Below, one piece after another: positions 25,001 to 35,944 of a stretch of DNA of 64,000 bases (the stretch's first letter is position 1; every line of letters starts with the position of its first letter). The stretch comes from Phallusia mammillata (taxonomy: Eukaryota > Chordata > Ascidiacea > Phlebobranchia > Ascidiidae), in the NCBI GenBank assembly GCA_003260075.1, contig QLIY01000116.1, positions 124,001-188,000 of the forward strand, written 5' to 3'. Under the pieces are notes generated by a model, which searched no databases, was not told the origin of the DNA, and worked only from the letters and a program-made list of their open reading frames with translations. Position numbers and translations under genes: made by a program.

Positions 25001-28000
25001 ATTTTATAATTAAAACCATTGGTAAACGCAAACAGTGTATCAGATTTTCCTAAGCCATCAAGGACATTTTGTCGTAAACAATATTGGTCGTAATTCAGCA
25101 ATGTTTTGAATGCAAGTTAAATGAAACGATCGAAAGTTTATGTTTCGAAGTTTTTTTCTTACGAAGCTTACCCGTCTTTTATATGAGCCAACATTTCCAT
25201 GCATTGATCAAGACATATAGAGAGAGCTTCATCAGTGCTCTCCTGTCTCAAGCGATCCAATGCGACGTCAAGTTTCGTCTCTCTTTCCTGGTTGTCGGTG
25301 TCGTGGAGCTGACGTGTGTGCTCCAGCTCGTTCTAAACCACATTACCTTATGTATCGTGCTGGTTGTAATGTTTTAAATTCGACCTGAGTTGTGACGTAA
25401 TTTTGTCTTCGGTCTACCTAATTTGGGCTTTATTAATTACTCGGGTTTAATCGAGTTTAGGGTTTGGTGTTTTGGAATCGCGCCAGGTTTGAGCCCGTTT
25501 ACAACTTTGTGTATTTATGTCGTAAAGTTTTCTGTGACTCTTATAAACTGTTAAAGCAAACAGTTGGTCATCTTCAGCACAAACATTAAGTGTTTCTGTA
25601 GGGTAGTTAGTGGCAGCATATTACCTAACAAACATATTGTAAGGAACAGACAAATGTATTTTTAACACATATAGTTAGAAGTGCACCTCTAATATTCTTT
25701 CTTGTCGTGCCAAACCAATTTCATGAACATCCCACAGATGAGCTGCACCTTGTGCGAATTTGAACAATCGCTTTAGTTGACGTTCGGTCCGAGTGGCAAG
25801 CGACTCCAACATTTGCTAAAAACAAGATGTCAAAGAGTGCAAAACGCACTATGTTACAATGTGAGATAGATTGCTGAAATAAAGTCATGATGCGGCTTGA
25901 AAAAAGATAGATAAAATTTAGACCAAATCGATAACAATTACACCAAAACATTTTCTTGGGTAACGAGTTCGGCAGCTGTAGTTTTGAAAACACTTAAGTT
26001 TAATCATAAGGGTTTTAAGTTTTTACTCAACAACTTATCGGTATAACTTACGTCCATCTCTTCTAGCCTTTTTTCAAAACTGCGAAGTCTGCTTCCGACC
26101 ATGGGAAGAAGATGTTCATTCACGATCCTTCTCATGTCCTCCTCATCACAAACTTTTGACGAAAGCAGATTTTGCTAGAAGAAAAACAATGATTATGATT
26201 TGTAATTCAAAGTCCCTGTAAAGCGTAAACAAAACAACGTTTTGTCAACAATCTTTTCACTCCCACTGACGGTTTCAATTGTTGTCAAATTTCAAAAAAG
26301 GGCCAAAGATTAGATGAGTTTTCTGCAGTTCCAAAACAACCAGTTTACATTGCAGTAAAACTATTTTTCGGGCAATTGCATGTATTGTACAGGACTTGCT
26401 TTACATGTTATAACATATATTTAACAATTTGTGATTGGAGTTAGGTTTATTCGATTTGGTTACAAAAAAATAGCGAACATTAATGGAAGGACTCTTGAAC
26501 GACGAATAAACGCAGAAGTTACACCGTTATTGTAAGGCGTTATGCGATCCGTGCTGACAAGAAAAGGAGTTGCACTGTTTGAAAACGCCAAAGAAAGTAG
26601 GTCTCCCCGTGTGGTACAATTAGAAAGTAAGTGATTTTTACCGACTGCCGTGATTCACGCCCCTGCTGCGATACGATGACGTCATTTTGATGACGAATGG
26701 TGCGGAATTTCCCGCAACACTTGGGCAAATATGCGATAAACCGTTCTTATGTATAGCGGACGCTAAGGATTTCATTATTTGTGTTTAACCACGGTCCTTT
26801 ACCCCTGAACCGCAAACGGTAAACCTGCCATAGAAATTTTAGCGCCGTGACGTCATCATGTTTGCGGATAAACCCGCGCAAATAGAAAACATCCGGCTCA
26901 AAAGCAGCGGATTTTGTAATGTCAACAAACTGCCCTAAACTACAACATGAATCACTGTCTGAAAAGAAATTATCCTGAGCGCGGAAGCAAGCACATGTCA
27001 TTTCAGAAGCGGCAAGCTATTGCACTATCGTGCTCTGGATTAAGCGGATTAGTTAAAGCAACTTTGTGGTTCCTACACGCGCCAGGTCAAAGTAAGATTC
27101 GAAGAATAATTTTTCCCAAGAAACAGTTATCTCAAGTTTAGTTTTTAAGGTTTAGTGTTTCCAGGAATTTTCATCTCCAGGTATGCGACGTTAAGAAACT
27201 AAATACACAAAGGGCATTTCAAACGTTATAAAAGCTACAAAATAACACACTTGATATTTTTTTAAAACAATAAAAGAAGTCATAATAAAAATAGTGGTCT
27301 GAAAAAACGTCTGTGTTAAAAGATAAAATGTCCATTGGTTTAACAAACAATGTAACTTTTTAACACCTAATCTAATCCTGTTGCACTCGATTATTTGTGG
27401 GGGGAAAAACAAAACCCCCAAGGAAATTTCGTTCTTGCAAACGTTTGTCCCAAACGCTATTTAAACTTTCCAAATCCCTGGGCTAACATGACAAACACAT
27501 TTTGCTGCTTATTCGCCACAGCAAATTTCCACTAGGTTTTAAAGGATTGCATCTGACTTTACAGACTCCCACAGGACAGCAGTCAAAGTACAACATATAC
27601 CAACCTTTGCCGTTAAAGACACCTACAACATCAAACAAACACAACACAGAATATCAACACGGGATTTTGCCACATTTGGGAGCAACTCCTGTAGCTTGTC
27701 ACACGTTTTAAAATATAAATAGCTGTTGAACGTTGTTTATGCAACATAGATTACAAGAACAAAGTTGTAGTTGTTTTGAGAAATGACTTTTTAAGTTTTA
27801 AGATTAGATCTTAACTTTCCCCACACGTAATTGACGTCATCAGTGACGGATAGCCACGTGGTTACTGTTTATTTACGCCGAAATGTTTAAAAATTTAAGC
27901 ACATCCATGTGTCATAGGAGAACCGCATTTTAGATTGTTACTAATCATACTGGGGCAGTTTCGGAAAAAGCCAACTTTAATGATTCCTGTGATATTACCC

Positions 28001-31000
28001 TATTGTCCACTACCTATTATTAAGGGCTAATTAATAACTTTGTTGTACTCGCGGACTCGAGTTTTAAAATTGTTTTTAAAGCCTTGTCGTTAATTGAGCA
28101 ATGACTTTTGTAATTTCGATTTAGCCCAATAAAATTCGGTAAGTTAAAATAAATTTAAATCACACGCTTGCAATTGAATCTTAACTATCTTGCGTATATT
28201 TTCACTGTGAAGCAAACAAACTGGGGTCAAGGTTAATCTAGTTGTTCTTATACAACGTTTATTCGTCTTTAAAGTTACCTTGTATTTCTCAATCTCGGAC
28301 AAGCATAGCTGACACGTGGTCTCGTATTTCTCGTGAAGTGAACGAACCAGTTTGAGATGAAGTTTATCCAACTCTTCATTCGCTTTGCTCAGGGCTGAGT
28401 TCCATTTGTACACGGATGGTTTGGTGGATGTAGGAGGCTGGAAAATAATCACAAGATAAAGACACTCATATCCTGCAGATGCAGATATTTTTATTGTTTA
28501 CAAAATTACATGTGTAAGCAGTGTTTTTTAAGGTGTTTTGGGGGACCGAAACGGTCCCCCAAATTTCTCCAGCGGTTTCCCAAAAAGCAAATATGGCTAT
28601 TTTTTGGTATTTAAATGAAACACTTGTGGTCTCTTAAAACTACTTAGCGGTCACCCAAACCAAACCTTAAAAAAAACCTGTGTGTAAGCATCCACAGAAA
28701 AAAAAGATTGTTAAATATTTGCACAAAACACATGTTAAATGTCACAAAATTGCATTTATAGCATTACATTACTGCAAATCAAAAATTGTAATGAAATCCC
28801 CTCACATTTGTCAGTTCATGATTCACAGCCCCTTATTCGATTATACGTGACCTGTTTACGAACCTTACACGTACATGACAACCAAACCCTGTTAAGCGTC
28901 TGCCAATCATAACGCAACAAAGACACTGATTGACACACTACACATGAGGACAGAGTTCCCAGGCAGGTATGCGGTTTTGTTATTGACCACACGAGACAAG
29001 GGCTTTGGGTGTGGTGTAATTAGTAAGTCAAAAGGCGCCTAAACAGAAGGCAAAACTACTGTGTTTCGGGTGCAACTTTGTCTTACTAGTGTTTCAGTAC
29101 AAAGGCTAGCGTTTCAAACATGTAACACTTGGCTGTTCACGGTAAAATTGTAAAAGGTTATGTCTCTTCAAGTCGACTTCAAACAAAAGCTTTTGTAGAA
29201 GGTTTAAAGAAGTACTAAATAAAGGGTAGTGCATTGTGGTCCATCCCTTTCATCCACTTGGAGGTGATTACAGATTTTGACCTAAAACGTCACCAGTGTG
29301 GAACAAAATACATATCGGTGTTTCGGCCTGGAAGCGCAATAGAAGAATATGCTTCAAGATTTGGTAATCCCATCTGGCTAATTGGAGCCGTCTGGTAAAT
29401 TTTAGAAGTTGTGTGATACAATTACCACCTGATAATAATGGTTATGTCTTGCAAATTGCTTTCAGGGTTTAGTTCGGAGCAAACACCACGAATGGAGATA
29501 TTGTTGTTGAGGCAGAAATACTACATAATACTGCAATAAATTAGTTTCGGTCAACCCAAAAGAAGTGAAAATACTGGTACCAGAAAGAAAAAACGGAATA
29601 AACAACCTGCCTGTAACGACTAATCTTATTCTCTTCCGTAATGAGAAACTGGTTTTAGGAAAATCGTGAAAATGAAACGTTTTTCCGGTTTAAATTTGAT
29701 AGTATTATCTTTTTAAATTTACTTTTTGTTGCAGTTAAAACACGCTAATTCCTTTATGTACAAAAAAATGACACCTGTCTACTTTAAAGACACAACATGT
29801 AGCTACAAATGATTTCAAGTTTGCATTAGTGGTGATTAGAATTCTAGTAAACCTTCAGCTCTTTTAGTTGCTCCAGCATTTCCTTGCGATCATTGGAAAG
29901 TCTTCTCTGCTCTGCCAACAAACTTTCCATAACTTCTTTTACTTCTGGAGGTTCCAAAATTTCATCAGTCTCCATAAAGAAACTTTAAACAGACAAATGG
30001 TTTATTCATTGTAGCTAGCATTTAGTTTGAAATTGAAAAAGAATACAATACATTCATTGGTAAGATAATTTGCAGACATATTCTTACACAAATTCTTTGA
30101 CAGCTATTTCTGCATTAAGTTTTTTCCAATCTTTGACTCTCTCCTCCCATGTCATGTGTTGTGAGATTTCTTGCTCAATATCACTCTCCAAAAGATTTGT
30201 GTCAAGTTTGGCAAAGGCACGTCTACAAAATAAGTAGCATGTTCAAACATGTTATCGATTAGACTGTGTATCAAACCCAAAAAAGTCATACATCCCCAAA
30301 AAATTACTAAAGAACAATGTAATTTATGACTATCATTTCACCTGTTAGCTAGCACACTTTGATTAATCATCATTGATTCCTTCTCAATCAATCTGTGAAT
30401 ATCAGCTTTTGACTGACTTGCCACTTTCTCAAGTTTCAGTGTGAATTTGTGAAGAACTCCTGATATCTAAATGTAAATAATTGTATTTTAAATACACTTA
30501 TGTAGACACTCACATAGTAACACAAAACTAATCACCAAAAAAACTGCATGCACATATATCTACATCAGTGTCCAAGACTAACCCAATGGAGGGCCATAAA
30601 AAGGTTCAGACTGTTAAGTAGAAACTTTTTGCGTGAAAGGACTGAATTTGCCATTTATAAGACTTTATGTTTTAATACCTAAGTTCAAAGTTCTTACAAG
30701 GGCTGATATTAGCAAAAGAAAAAAAATGCATTTATGCAATCACAATAAGTGCAAATGCCCATGTTGCTTCACAACAGATACATATTGACCTACTATTTGA
30801 TAATTAAAAGTGTATTATTTGGGACTGTGACCACTCTGATCTACATAATGAAGATCCACCTAGCATAATGTATAAAGTTAATATTTACTGCTTGCAAGCG
30901 TTCATCTTCTACTTGATTCAACCATTCTCCAGCATTCTTTATCCATTCCCTGCGAATACCTGAATGTGATTCAATTCGATTCCAAAGATCTTCCAATTGA

Positions 31001-32828
31001 TCAAAAGTAAAATGGATGAGATCATCGTCATCCTCAATTTCACTAAAAATGAAATGAATGTTAAGCAAAACTGTCGTCTTAGTCACAATGTGAGATATTT
31101 ACTGTTTTCACATGAAAGATAATAAAAGTATATATATTCACTAATGGTAAAATGTTCCTTATTACTATATAACTATAAGTTAAAACAAACTTAAAAAATG
31201 TGAAAAAATGTGTTTTGGGTAAAAAATAATATTTTTTCTTGACAGATTAAAAGTTACCGTGAAAGTTTTATGAAATGAACGGGCAAAGTGTAGTCACAGG
31301 TTCATGTAAGCCTAATGTGGTGGTTCCAAACCAGGGTGTTCAGTTGAAAATTCGCAATTATAAACTTTGAGGGAGGCATTCCACATATGTTTTAAACATT
31401 TGCTAAAAAATTAATCAGTTATGGTACCATTGCTTTTCAGAGTCAATATTAACTTGGTTTGTTAGATTTGGAATCTGTTTCAGGTCTAGGACGGATAGCA
31501 TGACAAATCACATTAATGTTTGAGGAAAACTTTGTGGTCCAAAAGAAAGACCCTGGCTGTATATGACCTGCATGCTGGAGTTTGGATTACCCTGGTCTAT
31601 TTGATAAAAATAGGAACTACGAGCTTTCTTGGAAACTGCCAAATGTATTACACACACTTAATTTAAGCATCATAGGGTTTTGAATTGTCACATGACTGCA
31701 GCAAATTTCAACATTAGCAAATGATAGTGTTTTTAACATACTGTATTGTATCCTGTTCAACTTGTTTTAGGGCCTCTGTATCAAACTGTGTAAAATTTTC
31801 AAATAAGACAAACTCATTCGTGCGTACCTAAATGTAACTTCAATCTCTGTGTCATCATCCTTTAGTTGCTTCTGCAAATTTTCGCCAATCGATGTAATAC
31901 GAGGTTCCACCCTGTTGCTGATCATGCTTAAATCACGATGCATTTCATCCAATGTTTTATCATGTCTAAATCAAGTATCACGAGCATTTTACGACAAAAA
32001 TATGGTATATTACAGTAACAAAATGATAATAAACCATTGAAATAACAAGAGCACATTCATATTTGTATTGCTTTATTAAACAAAATCCCTACCTTTCTTT
32101 TCTCTTTTCAGCAATTCTGTGAATAATGTCTGAATCCTTTTTAACAACATGAATGATGTTTGGAAGTCCTCTAACTTCTCTAGTTTCAATGTCAACATCT
32201 TTTTCTTGCAGTTTTACAGCTGCTTCAGTTGTAAGTTGCCTATATAAGTTACAATTTGAGATTAATTTGTTTCATGGATACTTTAGTCAAGTCCTGAAAT
32301 GATAACTATAAGTAAAATTGCTTCAAAGGGTCATTTTAGTGCTTGAACGGTATGAAAATCTTGACCTGATTTCTATACCAGTTTCAGCCAGCTATTGGGG
32401 CAAAGTCAAGACGAGTATAACAAGAACCACTATGTATGTTACATCAAAAAAAGTAGTTTTATTAATAGACAGATGATGAAATAACAAATTAACATCACAT
32501 TACAGTAGACCAACCTGTAAACTACAGGGTTTTCAGTTACAGAATCATTGGGCATTCCATCTTTCCATGTTCGCTGTCTGTCAGTCAGTATATTGTTTGC
32601 AGTCAGTTTGGAGGCAGCCCCTTCTTGTCTGGAAACCATGGCATGGTCAGTTTTGTTTTTTGGCAATTCAGGCAAGGAAAAATTCTCAGTGGGTTCATGA
32701 AGTGATGCTAAAGGCTTATTGTTTTTGCTTGATTCCAGTTTCTTCATAAGCTGAACTTCAGCATCAAACATCTGACGATAGACTTTTCCACTTTGCAGAA
32801 CCCTAACTGGCATTTTTATTTCTGCCAT
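16038..32828 (-). CDS. CCDC180: CCDC180-like ciliary coiled-coil protein, complete, 32 exons
   Basis: I joined 32 exons whose phases all agree; they sum to 4749 nt (1582 residues plus TAG). In transcript order: 32828-32515, 32239-32093, 31965-31828, 31042-30889, 30466-30342, 30222-30088, 29982-29853, 28437-28279, 26174-26052, 25815-25687, 25332-25172, 24899-24767, 24638-24564, 24229-24034, 23807-23726, 23328-23153, 22879-22699, 22265-22119, 21900-21724, 21508-21325, 20922-20800, 20711-20486, 20176-20088, 19680-19571, 19429-19330, 19120-19016, 18507-18417, 18245-18067, 17750-17658, 17506-17350, 17164-16958 and 16240-16038. The N-terminus (SGKVYRQMFDAEVQLMKKL) and following helices match the DUF4455 part of CCDC180; the C-terminal third (KQKGSRQLTRPQ) matches DUF4456. 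Human CCDC180 is of similar size. Lys-rich (24564-24638) and Pro/Ser-rich (20088-20711) linkers separate the helical blocks. Several exons are partly duplicated by assembly junctions. The precise molecular role is unknown; family members are linked to motile cilia and sperm. Confidence 0.87.
16781..16822 (-). mobile_element. tRNA-derived SINE head fragment
   Basis: On the minus strand it reads GGCAGGAACTTGGCCGAATG, then a TCTGGACGTCTCACCC-type continuation. This matches the head of the longer copy at 46590-46693, including the A-box-like TGGCCGAATGG. It lies in the last intron of CCDC180. No B box follows at the expected distance, so it is a truncated copy. Confidence 0.5.
18677..19386. repeat. 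Interleaved duplicates A-G10-B-G10-A-x-B covering two CCDC180 exons (junctions 3 and 4)
   Basis: Segment A (about 18677-18787) recurs at about 19005-19114. Segment B (18798-18993) recurs from about 19193. Ten G follow the first A (18788-18797) and eleven, one of them shared with the copy, follow the first B (18994-19004). A carries the exon at 19016-19120 and B carries the 3' end of the exon at 19330-19429. Only the second set gives complete exons with both splice sites, so the first A and B are probably a stray allelic contig placed between gaps. Confidence 0.8.
18688..18787 (-). pseudogene. Duplicated, truncated copy of a CCDC180 exon (assembly duplicate)
   Basis: It repeats the exon with KQKGSRQLTRPQ at 19016-19120, keeping the donor side but losing the acceptor where it meets the G run. 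Two base differences from the intact copy look allelic. It should not be counted as a separate exon. Confidence 0.7.
19619..19782. repeat. Near-identical 75-bp copies joined by ten G, inside a CCDC180 exon (junction 5)
   Basis: Bases 19619-19693 recur at 19708-19782 with two substitutions; the G run is 19694-19703. The copy holds the acceptor and first part of exon 19571-19680. Reading straight across the G run would give a false longer exon containing a spurious Pro-Pro-Pro. Confidence 0.8.
23897..24061. repeat. 66-bp copies joined by ten G at a CCDC180 exon end (junction 6)
   Basis: The donor end of exon 24034-24229 and its flank are repeated at 23897-23962, with G at 23963-23972. A further 17-bp partial start of the repeat (23973-23989) lies between them. 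One A-run length differs. The donor of the complete exon at 24034 is the one to use. Confidence 0.75.
26175..28278 (-). other. Largest CCDC180 intron, no extra exon seen
   Basis: The flanking exons both break between codons, so they join directly. I found no in-phase exon-like block in this 2.1 kb. It holds three TGACGTCA palindromes (26677, 26848 and 27832). Confidence 0.5.
28519..28680. mobile_element. 162-bp hAT-type non-autonomous element (MITE) with TSD TGTGTAAG
   Basis: The element starts CAGTGTTTTTTAAGG and ends CCTTAAAAAAAACCTG, so its ends are imperfect inverted repeats with the CAG...CTG termini of hAT transposons. It is flanked on both sides by the same 8-bp direct repeat TGTGTAAG (28511-28518 and 28681-28688). 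A 12-bp perfect hairpin with an AAA loop lies inside at 28537-28563. There is no coding capacity. It sits in an intron of CCDC180. Confidence 0.8.
28537..28563. repeat. 12-bp perfect inverted repeat, AAA loop
   Basis: TTTGGGGGACCG, AAA, then CGGTCCCCCAAA. It forms the inner part of the left end of the hAT-type element and could extrude as a strong hairpin. Confidence 0.8.
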
Positions 32829-34029
32829 GTTTTACCTGTGGTTTTAAAATGTCAGTGCGACTGTGCGAGTATATCTACATTATTGTTCACAAAAACCTGT
32901 CGAATAAAGTAACAGTGACTCATAAAGCAATTTAACAAACCTAGAGGATAAACCAAATATAAAACTGCAAATTTACCTCGAAAGTACATTTAAAATATAA
33001 AGCCAGCCAAAGCTAAACTGTTGTCATAACAACGATGTCACTCTGGTGTTTTCCCTAACTGCTTTTTATCCAATGCGCTGCAGGCGTGCAGCTGCTTATT
33101 TAAAAAAAAGATTTCCTTTGTTTTCAGTACTAAACTTTCTTGTAACATTTGTTATGTTAATTATATGACACATTATTTGTTACATAGTTTAATTGGAAAC
33201 TCAATATACTCTTCTTTTTTCTCCATCTTGTTTTTGAACAAACTTTTTTCCAGTTTTATGAAAGCAGTTTGTTCGGGAAGGCTTTGCGATTTTATTAAAG
33301 AAAACACGAGCTTAAAAAGCAACAGCAAGCGTCTACACTACAAATGTAAATATGATTTGCAAGAAATTCACAGTGTTTACACAGCATTAAAATGGTGTTC
33401 AAACCATTTTTTGTTGAACAGAAACGTGTGTAGTTCGAATGTCATGAACTGTCGTTTGAATGTTAGTTTAGTTTGGTTAGTTTGCATAACTCAGTGGCCG
33501 CGTAAAAAGGTAACAAATGCAAACCCGCAATAAATAAATAATAAATAATAATACAGAAAACAATGTAAAAGCATTTAGAACAATGTAAAAGCATTTTTTA
33601 TCTTTTGCATTGGTTTCAAGGATTTCAAAATTTTGCAACTGACAGTGCACAATGTATCGACCTGAAAGGTCCCATCAGTGCAGCTGGTGACAAGATATTG
33701 GCGGTATGAGCTAGCAGAACCATAACCCAGTATGTTGGGAGTAACATGCTAATTGTATTGGGTCATTGCTTTTATAACTTCTAAATTGTTTAGCAATAAT
33801 TAGGCCTTAAAAAAGCATGCATTTCAAAATTCTTAAACATAAAACATTAAAGAATCGCAAAAAAATGAGTACAAAACGAAGGACCTTTGTAACGATAGCC
33901 ATGGCGCTTGAAGCTTTTGTCTGTGTTCGTTTGTTTTTGGTCTCGACCAACCCAAGGAATGTTTACCACTTGGCCGAAGAACTTGAAAGTCCTAAATCAT
34001 AAACAACAAGATTTCATATCGCCCCAAGA
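32829..34029. other. Spacer between CCDC180 start and the microseminoprotein-like gene end
   Basis: It contains the CCDC180 promoter side, with an X-box at 33020, and the 3' flank of the next gene. A CACAG/GTAAAAC sequence just before the CCDC180 ATG could be an acceptor of a 5' UTR intron or a trans-splice site, but it also resembles a donor, so I leave it open. No further gene is supported. Confidence 0.5.
33020..33033. promoter_or_regulatory. Perfect RFX X-box upstream of CCDC180
   Basis: GTTGTCATAACAAC fits the ciliary RFX consensus GTHNYYATRRNAAC at every position. It is about 190 bp upstream of the CCDC180 ATG, the range in which functional X-boxes of ciliary genes are found. This supports RFX-driven expression in ciliated cells. 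Confidence 0.7.
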
Positions 34030-35870
34030 TCAGGGATTGCTATCAGCTCTGTGAACAGCACGAAGAAAGTCAGGTTGTCCACGTATTGATGTCCACCGAG
34101 TTCTAAGCAGTGCTTCTCTCAGTCGTTTGTTCTTGCATGCCTTTTTTCGTGATTTCACGCTTACTATTGGTGCCATACACGAAGCGAGTCTGGGTAATTT
34201 GCTCCATCTGGGATGTGGGTCCACCTCACACCGCTTGGGTATGTTTACTGGCTGCAGAAGTCTGTTAATAAACAAACACATAGATAAAGTAGGGTTTTAA
34301 ATGATCTCTTTTTATAAATAAAGTTTCTGTATATAATGCCAAGATTTCTGCTAAATCAGTAGTGAAGACAACATTTTATGATGAAAATTGTATCCTGCAT
34401 ATTTAGTTTCCCGTTGATTTTAGCAGTTAAAAAACTTACATTTGGCAACAGCCAATTCCCAACGGTGCCAGACATCGACATTGAAGACATCGACTCGTGT
34501 CAAACCAGCTGGCGGCGACGTCGTGCCATTTTCCCCGGTACTGACAGATTTGGCTTCCATCTTGGAGTTGAACAATGTTTTGCGCTAAAAAAGCAATTGT
34601 TTGTTTAGGACTTTTGAAATGCAAAACAAGCATTTTCATCAATTAAACTTTATTTTTGCATGGACAAATTTTGGTAAGTTGAAACGAATTTTAGAAAACA
34701 AAAATTCATTGCTTCAACTTGGTACTCCTGTGCTCATTTGGTATTAGTCTAATCTGCAATAGTTTAACAAGTTACAGGGGCGCTCCTATTTACCATAAAC
34801 CTAAGCACAATATCGGGCGTTATTCTAGAAACGACTGATCAACTGATAGCTCCCACGCCCGTGGCCTACGCCCGGTTTGCGACAACGCTTTCGACCGTCT
34901 TACACCGATTTTAAACCGCTAATCTGCTTGTTTGAAAATATACTTAGTGCCGTCAAAGCTGGTATAAAATGCCGACACTCAACTGACGCATACCACGCAA
35001 TACTTGCATGTGCGCATTACGTAAGAACACCGACTTCACCTTGAGGTTTAAGGCATTCCCTACAGTGTTTACTTGTCGCTACATGTCAATCATGAAGTCA
35101 CTAAGCGAGTATTAGACGAGGGTGGGGCTACGTGTTGCCAAATTTATGTTGACATTAGGTTCTTAAAATGAGGTAATCTTGGGCGCCGGGTAAAATCGGT
35201 AGACAAAGTTCATTGCCATGTTTGTCCGTGGTTAACCTGTCTGTCGCCATGTCAATCTTATTTCGGTCACAAAAGCTACTTCTACGATGGAAAACCAGAC
35301 TAAACGCAAATAAATTGTCTGCTTTTTTTTAGATTAGGCGCTTATTGTCACTAATGAAAAAAACTAAATTAACATCCCACAAAAGTTACATGCATCGACG
35401 GTAGGAGTTTGAAGATTAGGAATGTGTTTTTGTATTGTTGGTTTTAATCAATGTACATATCTTCTCGCAATGTTAACTCAACAAATCCGCGACAACAAAT
35501 TACTTGCCATGTTATCTTCATATAGGACATCGTCAAAATAGCGGAAAAGTATGTTTTAAATTTATATTGTTTTGCAACAGAGTAACAAAAATATCCGAAG
35601 TGTGAATTGTTTGTAAAAAATGACACATTTTTTCGGTATTTTATTAAAATTTACTTGTAAAGCGTTTATAGAAAAATCAAAATGTAACTTACGTCTTGTG
35701 TTGAGATGACAATTCAACTTCTTGGCAACTTTTGCTACGCTATAATCGTGTTTCAGTTTTCCCTTCCACTTTGCATCTGAACCTGCAGCCATTAGAAGCA
35801 AAGTGACAGCACAAGCTAGAGCAGAACATAAGATCGTATGGGTGATGGCCATGTTTCGCGGTAACCTCAC
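34030..35870 (-). CDS. Secreted beta-microseminoprotein-like protein, three exons
   Basis: Exons 35870-35693, 34584-34440 and 34261-34030 join in phase to 184 residues. The N-terminus has a signal peptide (hydrophobic ALACAVTLLLMAAGSDA). The mature part has ten cysteines, at about residues 54, 73, 92, 95, 97, 105, 106, 119, 136 and 150, including CQYRGKWH, W-x-D-T-x-x-CLQCRC and GIGCCQ. This is the pattern of the PSP94/microseminoprotein family. The closing P-V and C-x-x-D segments also fit. A basic tail of about 34 residues (rich in Arg and Lys) follows the last cysteine and is longer than usual. Family members are small extracellular proteins of disputed function, some acting as chemokine-like ligands. 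A second ATG at 35852 is an equally possible start. The assignment is by cysteine pattern rather than close identity. Confidence 0.75.
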
Positions 35871-35936
35871 TTTTTGATTGAGCTCAACACTCCACGAATG
35901 CAGACTGGGAATACATAAATTTCAGTTGTGCGCGGC

Positions 35937-35944
35937 CTTAAATA
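35937..35944 (-). promoter_or_regulatory. TATA-like box of the microseminoprotein-like gene
   Basis: TATTTAAG on the minus strand lies 67 bases upstream of the first ATG. That would put transcription start about 35-40 bases before translation start. It is the best match in the 100 bp upstream. Confidence 0.45.

Larger units (their letters stand above)
28279..32828 (-). other. N-terminal DUF4455-type helical region of CCDC180
   Basis: The first eight exons encode about 434 residues of mostly charged, helical sequence. Recognisable blocks are RGLPNIIHVVKKDSDIIHRI, HFTFDQLEDLWNRIESHSGI, HRLIEKESMMINQSVLANRR and a Pro-rich hinge (PPTSTKPSVYKWNSAL). The order and spacing follow the family. The 2.1-kb intron after 28279 is the largest in the gene. 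Confidence 0.8.

Noticed and set aside
31743..31787. Extra CCDC180 exon encoding FDTEALKQVEQDT on the minus strand
   Set aside because: Its splice phases do not fit: the preceding exon needs entry with one base, which gives a stop codon here. Joining 31828 to 31042 directly keeps the frame.
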